Positions 6,469 to 12,301 of a stretch of 12,317 nucleotides of DNA are shown here, piece by piece. The number at the start of each line of letters is the position of its first letter. Position 1 is the first letter of the stretch. Source of the stretch: Parcubacteria group bacterium Greene0416_79 (lineage in GTDB: Bacteria; Patescibacteriota; Minisyncoccia; Phycocordibacterales; UBA10002). A program made the translations under genes and the position numbers. The stretch is from contig VMES01000006.1 of assembly GCA_007375655.1 (NCBI GenBank), positions 1 through 12,317 on the forward strand. The letters are read 5' to 3'. The notes under the pieces were generated by a model. That model was given only the letters and a program-made list of their open reading frames with translations, did not search any database and had not been told where the DNA came from.

Positions 6469-7797
6469 ATGAAGAAGGTTGTTACTCGCTTTCCGCCGTC
6501 TCCCACGGGGAACCTCCACATCGGCGGCGCGCGAACCGCGCTTTTCAATTATCTGTTTGCGAAGCATCTCCGCGGAAAGATGTATCTTCGTCTTGAAGAT
6601 ACTGACGAGGAGCGTTCCAGACCGGAATATGAAAAGAACATCCTTGATTCGCTTGCGTGGCTCGGACTTCCATCTGACCCGATAGGCGATAGACCTTTTT
6701 GGCGGCAGAGCGAGCGCAAGGAAATTTACCGGAACCACCTTAAGACGCTTCTCACGAAAAATCTGGCGTATCACTCAAAAGAGACCGAAGGCGAGCGCGC
6801 CGAAGTCATCCGGTTCCGGAATCCGAGTGTGCGAATCGCGTTTGACGACCTCATACGGGGCGGGGTTGAATTTGACACTTCTGATCTGGGCGATTTTGTC
6901 ATTGCCCGCTCCGAGAAGGACCCCCTCTACCACCTGGCAGCCGTGGTGGATGATTATGAAATGGGAGTTACGCACGTCATTCGCGGAGAAGACCACATCT
7001 CCAACACGCCGCGGCAGATTCTTCTCCTGGAAGCATTTGGTTTTCCGCGCCCCGAGTACGCGCATATTCCTCTCATTCTTGCTCCGGACCGGCGCAAACT
7101 CTCCAAACGCCATGGAGCCGTAGCAGTCACCGAGTATAAGGACAGAGGATATCTGCCGGAGGCGCTCGTTAACTACCTCGCGCTCCTCGGATGGAACCCG
7201 GGCACCGAGGAAGAACTGTTCTCGCTAGAAGAACTTATCGCGCGTTTTGAGCTCGCAAAAGTGCAGAAGGGAGGAGCGATCTTTAACGAAGAGAAGCTGC
7301 GTTTCCTTAACCGCGCATACTTGAGAAGACGAGACGCGGCGGCACAACTCATCCCGCATCTCCCGAAAGAACTTGTGGAAGAAAAAACTGAGGCGCAAGT
7401 GACGGCGCTTTCCGAGATGTTCTTTGAGCGCGTAAGCGTCTTTGGCGATATTCGCGCTCAAGTTGAGCAGGGCGAGTTTGAGTATCTCCTCCGCGAACCG
7501 CGTCTTGAAAAGAGCGCGCTTCTCTGGAAGGGGCAGGGGAGTGAGAACGCGAACGCCCTCCTTAAGGAAGTATGCGAGCGCCTTCAGAGAATCACTTCTG
7601 ACGAGTTTGTGAAGGAGAAGATACGAGAAGCGGTCTTGCCGTATGCGGAAAAGGAAGGGAAGGGGAATGTGCTCTGGCCCATGCGGGTCGCGCTCTCGGG
7701 CAAGGAGAAATCCCCTGACCCATTCACGCTTGCTGCAATTCTCGGGAAGGAGGAGACGCTCCGCCGCCTCAAGAACGCAGAGTACATGTTAAAATAA
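6469..7797 (+). CDS. gltX: Glutamate--tRNA ligase (GluRS), compact form
   Basis: A 442-residue class I aminoacyl-tRNA synthetase that charges tRNA-Glu (and possibly tRNA-Gln, to be amidated by GatCAB). Class I signatures are present: FPPSPTGNLHIGGART (8-23, HIGH motif as HIGG) and KLSKRHG (210-216, KMSKS motif). Also seen are RLEDTD (41-46) and the GluRS-type HVIRGEDHISNTPRQ (169-183). The segment that normally holds the roughly 40-residue Cys-containing zinc-binding subdomain is reduced to SKETEGERAE between Tyr101 and VIRFR, so no zinc site exists. The anticodon-binding C-terminal domain is present (about 280-442). The ATG at 6469 is used; an upstream TTG (6418) would read back into the coiled-coil gene. 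Translation is probably coupled to the upstream gene. Confidence 0.95.
   Translation: MKKVVTRFPPSPTGNLHIGGARTALFNYLFAKHLRGKMYLRLEDTDEERSRPEYEKNILDSLAWLGLPSDPIGDRPFWRQSERKEIYRNHLKTLLTKNLAYHSKETEGERAEVIRFRNPSVRIAFDDLIRGGVEFDTSDLGDFVIARSEKDPLYHLAAVVDDYEMGVTHVIRGEDHISNTPRQILLLEAFGFPRPEYAHIPLILAPDRRKLSKRHGAVAVTEYKDRGYLPEALVNYLALLGWNPGTEEELFSLEELIARFELAKVQKGGAIFNEEKLRFLNRAYLRRRDAAAQLIPHLPKELVEEKTEAQVTALSEMFFERVSVFGDIRAQVEQGEFEYLLREPRLEKSALLWKGQGSENANALLKEVCERLQRITSDEFVKEKIREAVLPYAEKEGKGNVLWPMRVALSGKEKSPDPFTLAAILGKEETLRRLKNAEYMLK
7787..7795 (+). promoter_or_regulatory. Extended -10 promoter (TGTTAAAAT) overlapping the gltX end, leaderless start for the M23 gene
   Basis: TGT followed by TAAAAT (7790-7795, five of six bases of the -10 consensus) lies exactly six bases before the ATG at 7802. 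It is embedded in the last codons of gltX. The geometry matches the boxes upstream of 6086, 9157 and the exonuclease gene. No -35 is seen. Confidence 0.5.
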
Positions 7798-7801
7798 ATC
7801 C

Positions 7802-9064
7802 ATGAGACCTTTCTGGCTCATGCTGTTGGGAGCGTTCTTCCTCCTTCATGGAGGCGTGCTGCTCTCTGCCGATACCCTCTCGGAACTTCGGGAAAAGATA
7901 GAGGAGCGAAGCCGCGCCATTGCGGAATTGGAAAAGGAAATTACCGGCTATCAGGACGAGCTTTCCAAGACGGCAAAGGAGGCGCAGTCGCTTCAGTCCG
8001 CCATCAGAAAGATTAACCTGGAACAGAAGAAGCTTGTGGCGGATATTACGCTCACGCAAAGCCGCATCAGCGCCGCGACACTCGCGATTGATGAACTGGT
8101 TGCTGGTATCTCCACGAACGAGGACAAGATCACCCGCAGCATGGGCGCCATCGCGCACACCCTTCGCACCGTCAACCGGCTTGAATCCGCGACGCTCTTT
8201 GAGGCGATGCTGAGCAATGCGCGGCTCTCCATTCTTTGGGATGATATCAATGCGCTCAAGCGTTTTGACTCCGAGGTGCGCCGCGCGCTTACAGAAGTGC
8301 GGGAAGTAAAGACCGACCTTGAGACGCAAAAGGCAAAGACCGAGAAGAAACGCGGCGAGCTTGCCGCGCTTAAAAATGAGCTCTCTGACCGCCGCAAAAT
8401 TCTTGCCGGAAGCAAGCGCGAGAAGGACCGTTTGCTCGGCGCAACGAAGAGTACTGAAGCAAACTATCGGAAGATTATCGCAGAGCGATTCGCGCTGCGA
8501 AACAGCTTTGAGCAGGAACTTCTTCAATTTGAGTCGCAGCTCCGTTTTGAAATTGACCCCTCGGCGCTTCCGAAGACCGGTACCGGCATTCTCGCATGGC
8601 CTCTCAGCGCGGTGGCTATCACCCAATATTTCGGAAATACAGAATTCGCGCGCGCGGGCGGATACAAAGGGCGAGGGCACAACGGCATTGATCTGCGCGC
8701 CCCGATCGGCACGCGCGTCAGGGCCGTGCTTGGCGGAACCGTGGTCGGGGTAGGGGACACCGACACGGTCTGCCCAGGCGCTTCCTACGGCAAATGGGTG
8801 CTCATTGAACACGGCAACGGCCTCTCAACGCTCTACGCGCATCTCTCGCTTCTCCGCGTCTCCCACGGGCAAGCGGTCAATACCGGTGAGAGTATCGGGT
8901 ACAGCGGGGAGACAGGGTATGCCACAGGGCCGCATCTCCACCTTACGGTCTACGCGACTCAGGGAGTACGGGTGATGCAACGCAAAAGCGCGGTCTGCCG
9001 AGGCGCCTACACCATGCCGGTTGCTGACCTTAAGGCGTACCTCAATCCGTTATCATATCTCTGA
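7802..9064 (+). CDS. Secreted coiled-coil M23 peptidoglycan endopeptidase (EnvC/MepM-like)
   Basis: A 420-residue exported protein. Residues 1-23 form a signal peptide (MRPFWLMLLGAFFLLHGGVLLSA). Residues 25-245 are long heptad coiled coils in two blocks around a less charged hinge (about 115-150), as in EnvC and related division activators. The C-terminal LytM/M23 domain (265-385) has the zinc ligands H293 and D297 (GHNGID) and H380, and the catalytic histidines H347 (YAHLS) and H378 (HLH). It should therefore be an active zinc endopeptidase cutting peptide cross-links, unlike the degenerate EnvC. Two cysteines (C324, C399) flank the active site and could form a disulfide. It follows gltX by four bases but has its own -10 box. 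A role in septum splitting is inferred from the coiled-coil architecture and the nearby ftsW. Confidence 0.93.
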   Translation: MRPFWLMLLGAFFLLHGGVLLSADTLSELREKIEERSRAIAELEKEITGYQDELSKTAKEAQSLQSAIRKINLEQKKLVADITLTQSRISAATLAIDELVAGISTNEDKITRSMGAIAHTLRTVNRLESATLFEAMLSNARLSILWDDINALKRFDSEVRRALTEVREVKTDLETQKAKTEKKRGELAALKNELSDRRKILAGSKREKDRLLGATKSTEANYRKIIAERFALRNSFEQELLQFESQLRFEIDPSALPKTGTGILAWPLSAVAITQYFGNTEFARAGGYKGRGHNGIDLRAPIGTRVRAVLGGTVVGVGDTDTVCPGASYGKWVLIEHGNGLSTLYAHLSLLRVSHGQAVNTGESIGYSGETGYATGPHLHLTVYATQGVRVMQRKSAVCRGAYTMPVADLKAYLNPLSYL

Positions 9065-9121
9065 GTGTGTGTGCCGGTTTCCAAGGCACAAAACCCAAGT
9101 CGCAATCCACACCGAGCGCGA

Positions 9122-9150
9122 TTGGAATTTTCTGCACACTTTGTTACACT
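9122..9150 (+). promoter_or_regulatory. Promoter TTGGAA-17-TACACT with extended -10, leaderless start at 9157
   Basis: TTGGAA (9122-9127), a 17-bp spacer ending in TGT, and TACACT (9145-9150). Six bases then separate the box from the ATG at 9157, placing the transcription start on the start codon. It is the most complete of the four boxes with this geometry. Confidence 0.65.
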
Positions 9151-9156
9151 TTCCCT

Positions 9157-9417
9157 ATGAAAAATCTGAGGCAGAATCGCGGACTCATCAAAACCGTACT
9201 CCTTATCGTGATTGCGCTTGTGGTGCTCGGCTTCTTCGGATACAACCTGCGCGAGATTGCTGATTCGCCGACGGTACGGGACAATCTTTCCTATGTCTGG
9301 GGGCTCCTCACAAAACTCTGGGACAACTTTCTTGCAAAGCCCGCCGCATGGATCTGGAATACGATTGTCATTGACCTCATCTGGCATAACCTCCAGGGTC
9401 TTCTTGGAAGGAATTGA
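9157..9417 (+). CDS. Small single-pass membrane protein (86 residues)
   Basis: An 86-residue protein with a basic start (MKNLRQNRGLIK), one clear membrane helix (about 12-29, TVLLIVIALVVLGFFGYN), and a 57-residue tail with many aromatic residues (YVWGLLTKLWDNF, AAWIWNTIVIDLIWHNL) that may form amphipathic helices lying on the membrane. By the positive-inside rule, the tail would be outside. The frame extends upstream to 9067, but the promoter spacing and the charge pattern favour the ATG at 9157. It follows the M23 gene by 92 bp with its own promoter. I do not recognise a characterised family. Similar small proteins with a Trp-rich tail seem common next to M23 genes in Parcubacteria, but that is from memory and not verified. 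Confidence 0.8.
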   Translation: MKNLRQNRGLIKTVLLIVIALVVLGFFGYNLREIADSPTVRDNLSYVWGLLTKLWDNFLAKPAAWIWNTIVIDLIWHNLQGLLGRN

Positions 9418-9446
9418 ATGGAAGTTGGGGAACAGGGGAGACCCCT

Positions 9447-9468
9447 CTTGCAGTACACTTGCAGTACA
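9447..9468 (+). repeat. Tandem 11-bp repeat (CTTGCAGTACA twice) at the recombinase promoter
   Basis: Two exact back-to-back copies of CTTGCAGTACA (9447-9457, 9458-9468). The second copy contains the -35 hexamer TTGCAG. The 11-bp period places both copies on the same face of the helix, which would suit a regulator binding site; it may also be a simple slippage duplication. Confidence 0.8.
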
Positions 9469-9486
9469 CACGATACTTCGTATAAT
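9459..9486 (+). promoter_or_regulatory. Promoter TTGCAG-16-TATAAT for the tyrosine recombinase
   Basis: TTGCAG (9459-9464), a 16-bp spacer, and a consensus TATAAT (9481-9486). The predicted start near 9493 gives a leader of about 46 bases before the ATG at 9539. This is the only exact consensus -10 I found in the window, and unlike several neighbours this gene does not have a leaderless arrangement. Confidence 0.7.
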
Positions 9487-9538
9487 ATAGGTTAATCCAC
9501 TAGTCCGCCCATACCAGTCAGGTCTTAAAGACACCGGC

Positions 9539-10489
9539 ATGACTAAACCACTTCCCCAGTATCTAAATGATTTCTTGGAGTATTGCGAAGTTGAAAAAGG
9601 ACTCTCGGTAAATTCGGTCCGAAGTTATGCGCGCTTTCTTCAAAGATTCTTTGCCTTTCTTAAAGAGCGCAACCTTACACATCTCATTCCGGAGAGGCTC
9701 ACCGACGAGCATATCTCGAAGTACCGCGTCTGGCTCTCGCGGCGTCCAAACGCGGTCCGCCGCGCCTCCCGCGGCCTGCATCCCTCCACCCAGATTCGCT
9801 ATCTTATCGCCCTGCGGGCGTTCCTCAGATACTTTCACGAGAAGAATATACCGACCGTGCCGACCGAAAAGATTAAACTCCCCAAGGAACGTAAGGAGCG
9901 CCTTATTAAATTTCTTGAAGTTGAACAACTCAAGCGGTTCTTTGATGCACCAAGCACTCAAACGGATGCCGGACTCCGCGACCGCGCCATCCTAGAGACG
10001 CTTTTCAGCACTGGGCTTCGCGTGGCTGAACTCGTCGCCCTCAACACCAAGCGGATTTCCGGCGCGCTTGACCGCGAGGACTTTGAGTTAAGCATTGTCG
10101 GCAAGGGCGGGTATCCGAGAGTGGTCTATTTTTCGCGTCGAACCCTGGAATGCCTTAAAAGATACCTCAAGAGCCGCCACGACGATGATGAGGCGCTCTT
10201 TATAAGTTACAGGGGGCCTAGGCGGGACTCGCGGCGCCTTACGGTGCGCGGCGTGGAGCTTGTCGTAGAAAAGTACTCCAAGATAGCCGGCATTCCGTTT
10301 TTGGCAACGCCACACACCCTGCGTCATTCGTTTGCCACGGACCTCCTCAATAAGGGTGTTGACCTGCGCTTTGTGCAGGAATTCTTGGGGCACCGCAATA
10401 TTGCGACGACTCAAATCTACACACACGTCACTTCAAAGCGCCTGCGCGACATTCATCGCAAGTTCCACGGCGGCGCCGAACTTGGCTAG
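9539..10489 (+). CDS. Tyrosine recombinase, XerC/XerD family
   Basis: A 316-residue site-specific recombinase. The N-terminal SAM-like core-binding domain spans about 1-105 ([20 protein letters not shown]). The catalytic domain carries the full active site: R161 (TGLRVAEL), K189 (VGKGG), H259 and R262 (HTLRHSFAT), H285 (LGHRN) and the nucleophile Y294 (IYTHV). Length and the '[12 protein letters not shown]' ending match chromosomal Xer proteins, which resolve chromosome dimers at dif, rather than phage integrases. XerC, XerD or single-Xer (XerH-like) status cannot be decided from one gene. A hydrophilic Arg-rich insert ([14 protein letters not shown], 67-80) lies between N-domain helices. No dif-like site is recognisable nearby. 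It ends ten bases from the convergent SLT gene. Confidence 0.94.
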   Translation: MTKPLPQYLNDFLEYCEVEKGLSVNSVRSYARFLQRFFAFLKERNLTHLIPERLTDEHISKYRVWLSRRPNAVRRASRGLHPSTQIRYLIALRAFLRYFHEKNIPTVPTEKIKLPKERKERLIKFLEVEQLKRFFDAPSTQTDAGLRDRAILETLFSTGLRVAELVALNTKRISGALDREDFELSIVGKGGYPRVVYFSRRTLECLKRYLKSRHDDDEALFISYRGPRRDSRRLTVRGVELVVEKYSKIAGIPFLATPHTLRHSFATDLLNKGVDLRFVQEFLGHRNIATTQIYTHVTSKRLRDIHRKFHGGAELG

Positions 10490-10499
10490 AACTCATCCG

Positions 10500-10979
10500 C
10501 TAATCCGAGTGCGTAACTCCTTTCTCCGTCTCACGAGCGAGATGCTCATACGTCTGCCAGCATCGCTCTGACGGCCGCCACGGCAGCACTCCTTCCTTTT
10601 CGTAGAGCCACTTTGCGTACGCGAGGTTTCCTTCCAGCGTGTGCAAGTCAAAGCCCAGCCGCACCGCGCGTTCGCCGTGATAAAACTCATTTATCTGCAT
10701 CACGCCGACATCTGTTCCTGATAGTGCCCCGCGGATGATGCGCCCGTCATTGCCCAAATGCCGAAAGCGCGACTCGCACCACGCGATCTCTGCAAGAATC
10801 GGGGTATCGGCGAAGTACGCCCGAACATACTCCTCAAGGGTAAGGGGCTCATCAATGAAGACAACCTGTACTGTCTCGGTCTCTCGCGAAACGCTCTCTG
10901 CAATACTCATCTCCGCTATCGGACCGCCTGAGAGTGCCGTGACGAGAAAGAGCGCGGCCGCAGTCAGTTTGATAGTCAT
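10500..10979 (-). CDS. Small secreted lytic-transglycosylase-like (SLT-domain) protein
   Basis: A 159-residue exported protein. A signal peptide is evident at 1-22 (MTIKLTAAALFLVTALSGGPIA). The domain at about 58-150 has the lysozyme-like SLT layout: ILAEIAWCESRF with E69 as the catalytic acid, then GVMQIN (92-97), a helix with NLAYAKWLYEKEG, and a closing PSERCW. C68 and C140 may form a disulfide. The enzyme would cut the MurNAc-GlcNAc bond of peptidoglycan, forming a 1,6-anhydro end. The frame can be read up to a GTG at 11078, but that would start inside a promoter and translate the palindrome at 10991-11030; the ATG at 10979 gives a proper signal peptide. It is transcribed with the same orientation as the exonuclease but from its own promoter (11097-11069). 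Confidence 0.87.
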   Translation of the reverse strand: MTIKLTAAALFLVTALSGGPIAEMSIAESVSRETETVQVVFIDEPLTLEEYVRAYFADTPILAEIAWCESRFRHLGNDGRIIRGALSGTDVGVMQINEFYHGERAVRLGFDLHTLEGNLAYAKWLYEKEGVLPWRPSERCWQTYEHLARETEKGVTHSD

Positions 10980-10990
10980 AGATTTTGGTA

Positions 10991-11030
10991 ACCCCCACAC
11001 CAATCCGCCGCGGCGGATTGGTGTGGGGGT
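10991..11030. repeat. Palindromic repeat family 2, copy A (perfect 40-bp palindrome in the SLT leader)
   Basis: A perfect inverted repeat with 20-base arms (acccccacac then caatccgccg) meeting at 11010/11011. It shares its outer 11 bases, ACCCCCACACC, and the trailing TAAAA with the element at 11927-11972. It ends 11 bases before the SLT start codon and lies within the predicted leader of that gene, so its transcript should fold into a very stable hairpin there. No T-tract follows it towards the SLT gene. Confidence 0.92.
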
Positions 11031-11068
11031 AAAATGAAAACAACCAAGCTCTGCTTGATTGCTCTGTG

Positions 11069-11097
11069 AGAATAGCACGGTCCCGTCAAGCGGTCAA
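11069..11097 (-). promoter_or_regulatory. Promoter TTGACC-17-TATTCT with TGC extension, for the SLT gene
   Basis: On the minus strand, TTGACC (11097-11092) and TATTCT (11074-11069) are 17 bp apart, with TGC directly before the -10. Transcription would start near 11062, leaving an 83-base leader that contains a small AATCAAGC/GCTTGGTT hairpin and the 40-bp palindrome before the ATG at 10979. Confidence 0.68.
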
Positions 11098-11169
11098 TCC
11101 TATCCAACACTTTTTCTGCCCTGTCAAATGAAACCGACGAGGCGGGCGCTAGTAACCTCATCACATGTG

Positions 11170-11769
11170 CTACGACGCGGAGAAAGATCCTGGGACGCCG
11201 AAGGAGGCGTATTCCGGAAGCAAATTCTTGCCGCAAAGCAGGCGCGACAGGGCTTCGGCCTCAAGTTTCGCATCCGCGAACGCGTGGTGTTTCGTCTCCC
11301 GTGTCGGAAGCCCGACATACTCCAAAATGCGGTCAAGATTGAGCGCAGAGTGATTGTTCTTGCGCGGCGGTTCCCTTCCCTGTTTTTGCATCTGGAAGTA
11401 GCAGATTGAGTGGAGGTCAATAGTGCGATGCGCAAGCGGCCAGTTGATGTGATAGCGATGCGCGGTCTCCTCAAGAAAGCCGCGATCAAAAGACGGGTTC
11501 TGCCCGGCGAGCGTCCACTCGCCGCAGGTCTTCATCCATGCCAAAAACGCCTCTGCCACTTCCCTGTCGGTCGGCTTCTTTGCGTCCCGAATCGCTTCTT
11601 CCGTAAACCCGCTTATCTTGAGCGCCTCCTTCTCCATATGCGCTCCGGAAAAGGCGCGGCACTCCATATAGAACTGATTGACAGGATTTTCAAAATCAAG
11701 CGCCCCCACCGAAAGCAGCGAACAAAGTCTCGCATCCACCCCCGTTGACTCAACGTCTACGACAATCAT
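11170..11769 (-). CDS. DEDDh 3'-5' exonuclease (DnaQ-like/RNase T family)
   Basis: A 199-residue stand-alone exonuclease. The four acidic metal-binding residues and the general base are visible: D5 and E7 (VDVESTG), D95 (GQNPSFDRGFL), and H161 with D166 (HHAFADA), the spacing of the DEDDh group shared by the DNA polymerase III epsilon subunit, RNase T and oligoribonuclease. There is no polymerase or BRCT domain. The substrate (DNA proofreading, DNA repair or RNA trimming) cannot be fixed from motifs; the variant NPSFDRGFLE and the short length do not single out one subfamily. The ATG at 11769 is exactly six bases after a TGCTATACT box. It lies upstream of the SLT gene on the same strand, separated by about 190 bp and an independent promoter. 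Confidence 0.9.
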   Translation of the reverse strand: MIVVDVESTGVDARLCSLLSVGALDFENPVNQFYMECRAFSGAHMEKEALKISGFTEEAIRDAKKPTDREVAEAFLAWMKTCGEWTLAGQNPSFDRGFLEETAHRYHINWPLAHRTIDLHSICYFQMQKQGREPPRKNNHSALNLDRILEYVGLPTRETKHHAFADAKLEAEALSRLLCGKNLLPEYASFGVPGSFSAS

Positions 11770-11775
11770 GGCTCA

Positions 11776-11784
11776 AGTATAGCA
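11776..11784 (-). promoter_or_regulatory. Extended -10 promoter (TGCTATACT), leaderless start for the exonuclease
   Basis: On the minus strand TGC (11784-11782) precedes TATACT (11781-11776); six bases (TGAGCC) then lead to the ATG at 11769. It is identical in sequence and spacing to the box before the coiled-coil gene at 6086. No -35 is evident. Confidence 0.6.
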
Positions 11785-11862
11785 AAGAATGGCCGAGGGG
11801 GACGACCCATGCGGTGAGTGCGACGCTAGTACCGCAGAGTGGCTTCCCTTGCCTGAGTTTAA

Positions 11863-11902
11863 AACATAGCGGATACATACGATCGTATGTATCTGCTGTT
11901 TT
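11863..11902. repeat. Palindromic repeat family 1, copy C
   Basis: A 40-bp inverted repeat around the same CGATCG centre (11882/11883). Relative to copy B, the 11th pair from the centre has changed from A-T to G-C on both arms. Two other differences (71/94 and 67/98 within 118xx/119xx) are G·T, and only 11865/11900 is a true mismatch. It lies in the intergenic space between the exonuclease and tRNA-Pro, 24 bp from the second palindrome family. Confidence 0.87.
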
Positions 11903-11926
11903 GATTAGGAAGGGTATAAAGAGTAA

Positions 11927-11972
11927 ACCCCCACACCCTGACCGCAGGGCATTTCATACAAGGTGTGGGGGT
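11927..11972. repeat. Palindromic repeat family 2, copy B
   Basis: Perfect 11-bp arms ACCCCCACACC (11927-11937) and its complement (11962-11972) enclose 24 bases that differ from copy A. An alternative inner hairpin CCCTG/CAGGG (11936-11940 with 11945-11949) overlaps the left arm. TAAAA follows the right arm, as in copy A, which shows the two are related elements and not chance hairpins. Confidence 0.85.
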
Positions 11973-12005
11973 AAAAAGAAGATCGCCAAATGCACGCTCT
12001 TTCAC

Positions 12006-12034
12006 TTCCAGTTTTCGCGCGTTTTTGGTAGAGT
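12006..12034 (+). promoter_or_regulatory. Possible promoter of tRNA-Pro (TTCCAG-17-TAGAGT)
   Basis: TTCCAG (12006-12011), a 17-bp spacer ending in TGG (TG extension), and TAGAGT (12029-12034). Transcription near 12041 would leave a 5' leader of about 21 bases for RNase P to remove. Confidence 0.45.
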
Positions 12035-12061
12035 GTAATGCGTAGAATGGGATCCAGATAA

Positions 12062-12132
12062 CGGAGTATAGTATAGTGGTAGTATACACGCTTCGGGTGC
12101 GTGAGGTCTCGGTTCGATTCCGAGTACTCCGA
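12062..12132 (+). tRNA. tRNA-Pro (anticodon CGG)
   Basis: A full cloverleaf: acceptor CGGAGTA/TACTCCG (12062-12068 with 12125-12131) and discriminator A; D arm GTAT-AGTGGTA-GTAT with two G·U pairs; anticodon stem CACGC/GCGTG around the loop TTCGGGT, giving anticodon CGG (reads CCG); T arm CTCGG-TTCGATT-CCGAG. C1-G72 with A73 fits prokaryotic tRNA-Pro identity. The bases after the discriminator are TGA, so the CCA end is not encoded and must be added by a nucleotidyltransferase. It runs convergent with tRNA-Val. Confidence 0.93.
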
Positions 12133-12226
12133 TGAAAAAGATGGAAAGAGAACAAGCTCAAAAACCATCCTTACATTCTCAAGTTTGTAAGTATGTGTTA
12201 GCTGTGTTGATTTGACATTTCCTATC

Positions 12227-12301
12227 TGGTGGACGATACTGGATTCGAACCAGTGGCCTCTCCGATGTGAACGGAGCGCTCTACCACTGAGCTAATCGTC
12301 C
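12227..12301 (-). tRNA. tRNA-Val (anticodon CAC), CCA encoded
   Basis: A full cloverleaf on the minus strand: acceptor GGACGAT/ATCGTCC, D arm GCTC-AGTGGTA-GAGC, anticodon stem CTCCG/CGGAG around TTCACAT (anticodon CAC, reads GTG), and T arm ACTGG-TTCGAAT-CCAGT. The discriminator A (12230) is followed by an encoded CCA (12229-12227). The mature 5' end is at 12301. Confidence 0.95.

Noticed and set aside
7769..8812. Long minus-strand open frame (347 residues) opposite the M23 gene
   Set aside because: It is the shadow of a gene with clear signal peptide, coiled coils and zinc motifs; its own translation is Arg-rich and low in recognisable domains.
9434..9446. Terminator hairpin AGGGG/CCCCT after the small membrane protein
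   Set aside because: Five pairs with a three-base loop and no following T-run; too weak to call.
9418..9538. dif site next to the recombinase gene
   Set aside because: No 28-bp sequence with paired 11-bp Xer half-sites and a 6-bp centre is recognisable; the 11-bp tandem repeat is direct, not inverted.
10980..11078. N-terminal extension of the SLT protein to a GTG at 11078
   Set aside because: It would start inside the -10 region of a good promoter and translate a palindromic repeat; the ATG at 10979 gives a normal signal peptide.
687..11902. CRISPR array formed by the repeated palindromes
   Set aside because: Copies are kilobases apart with no regular spacers, and no cas genes are present.
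11859..12168. Overlapping minus-strand frames across the right-hand repeats and tRNA-Pro
   Set aside because: They run through a tRNA gene and two palindromes; no coherent protein features.
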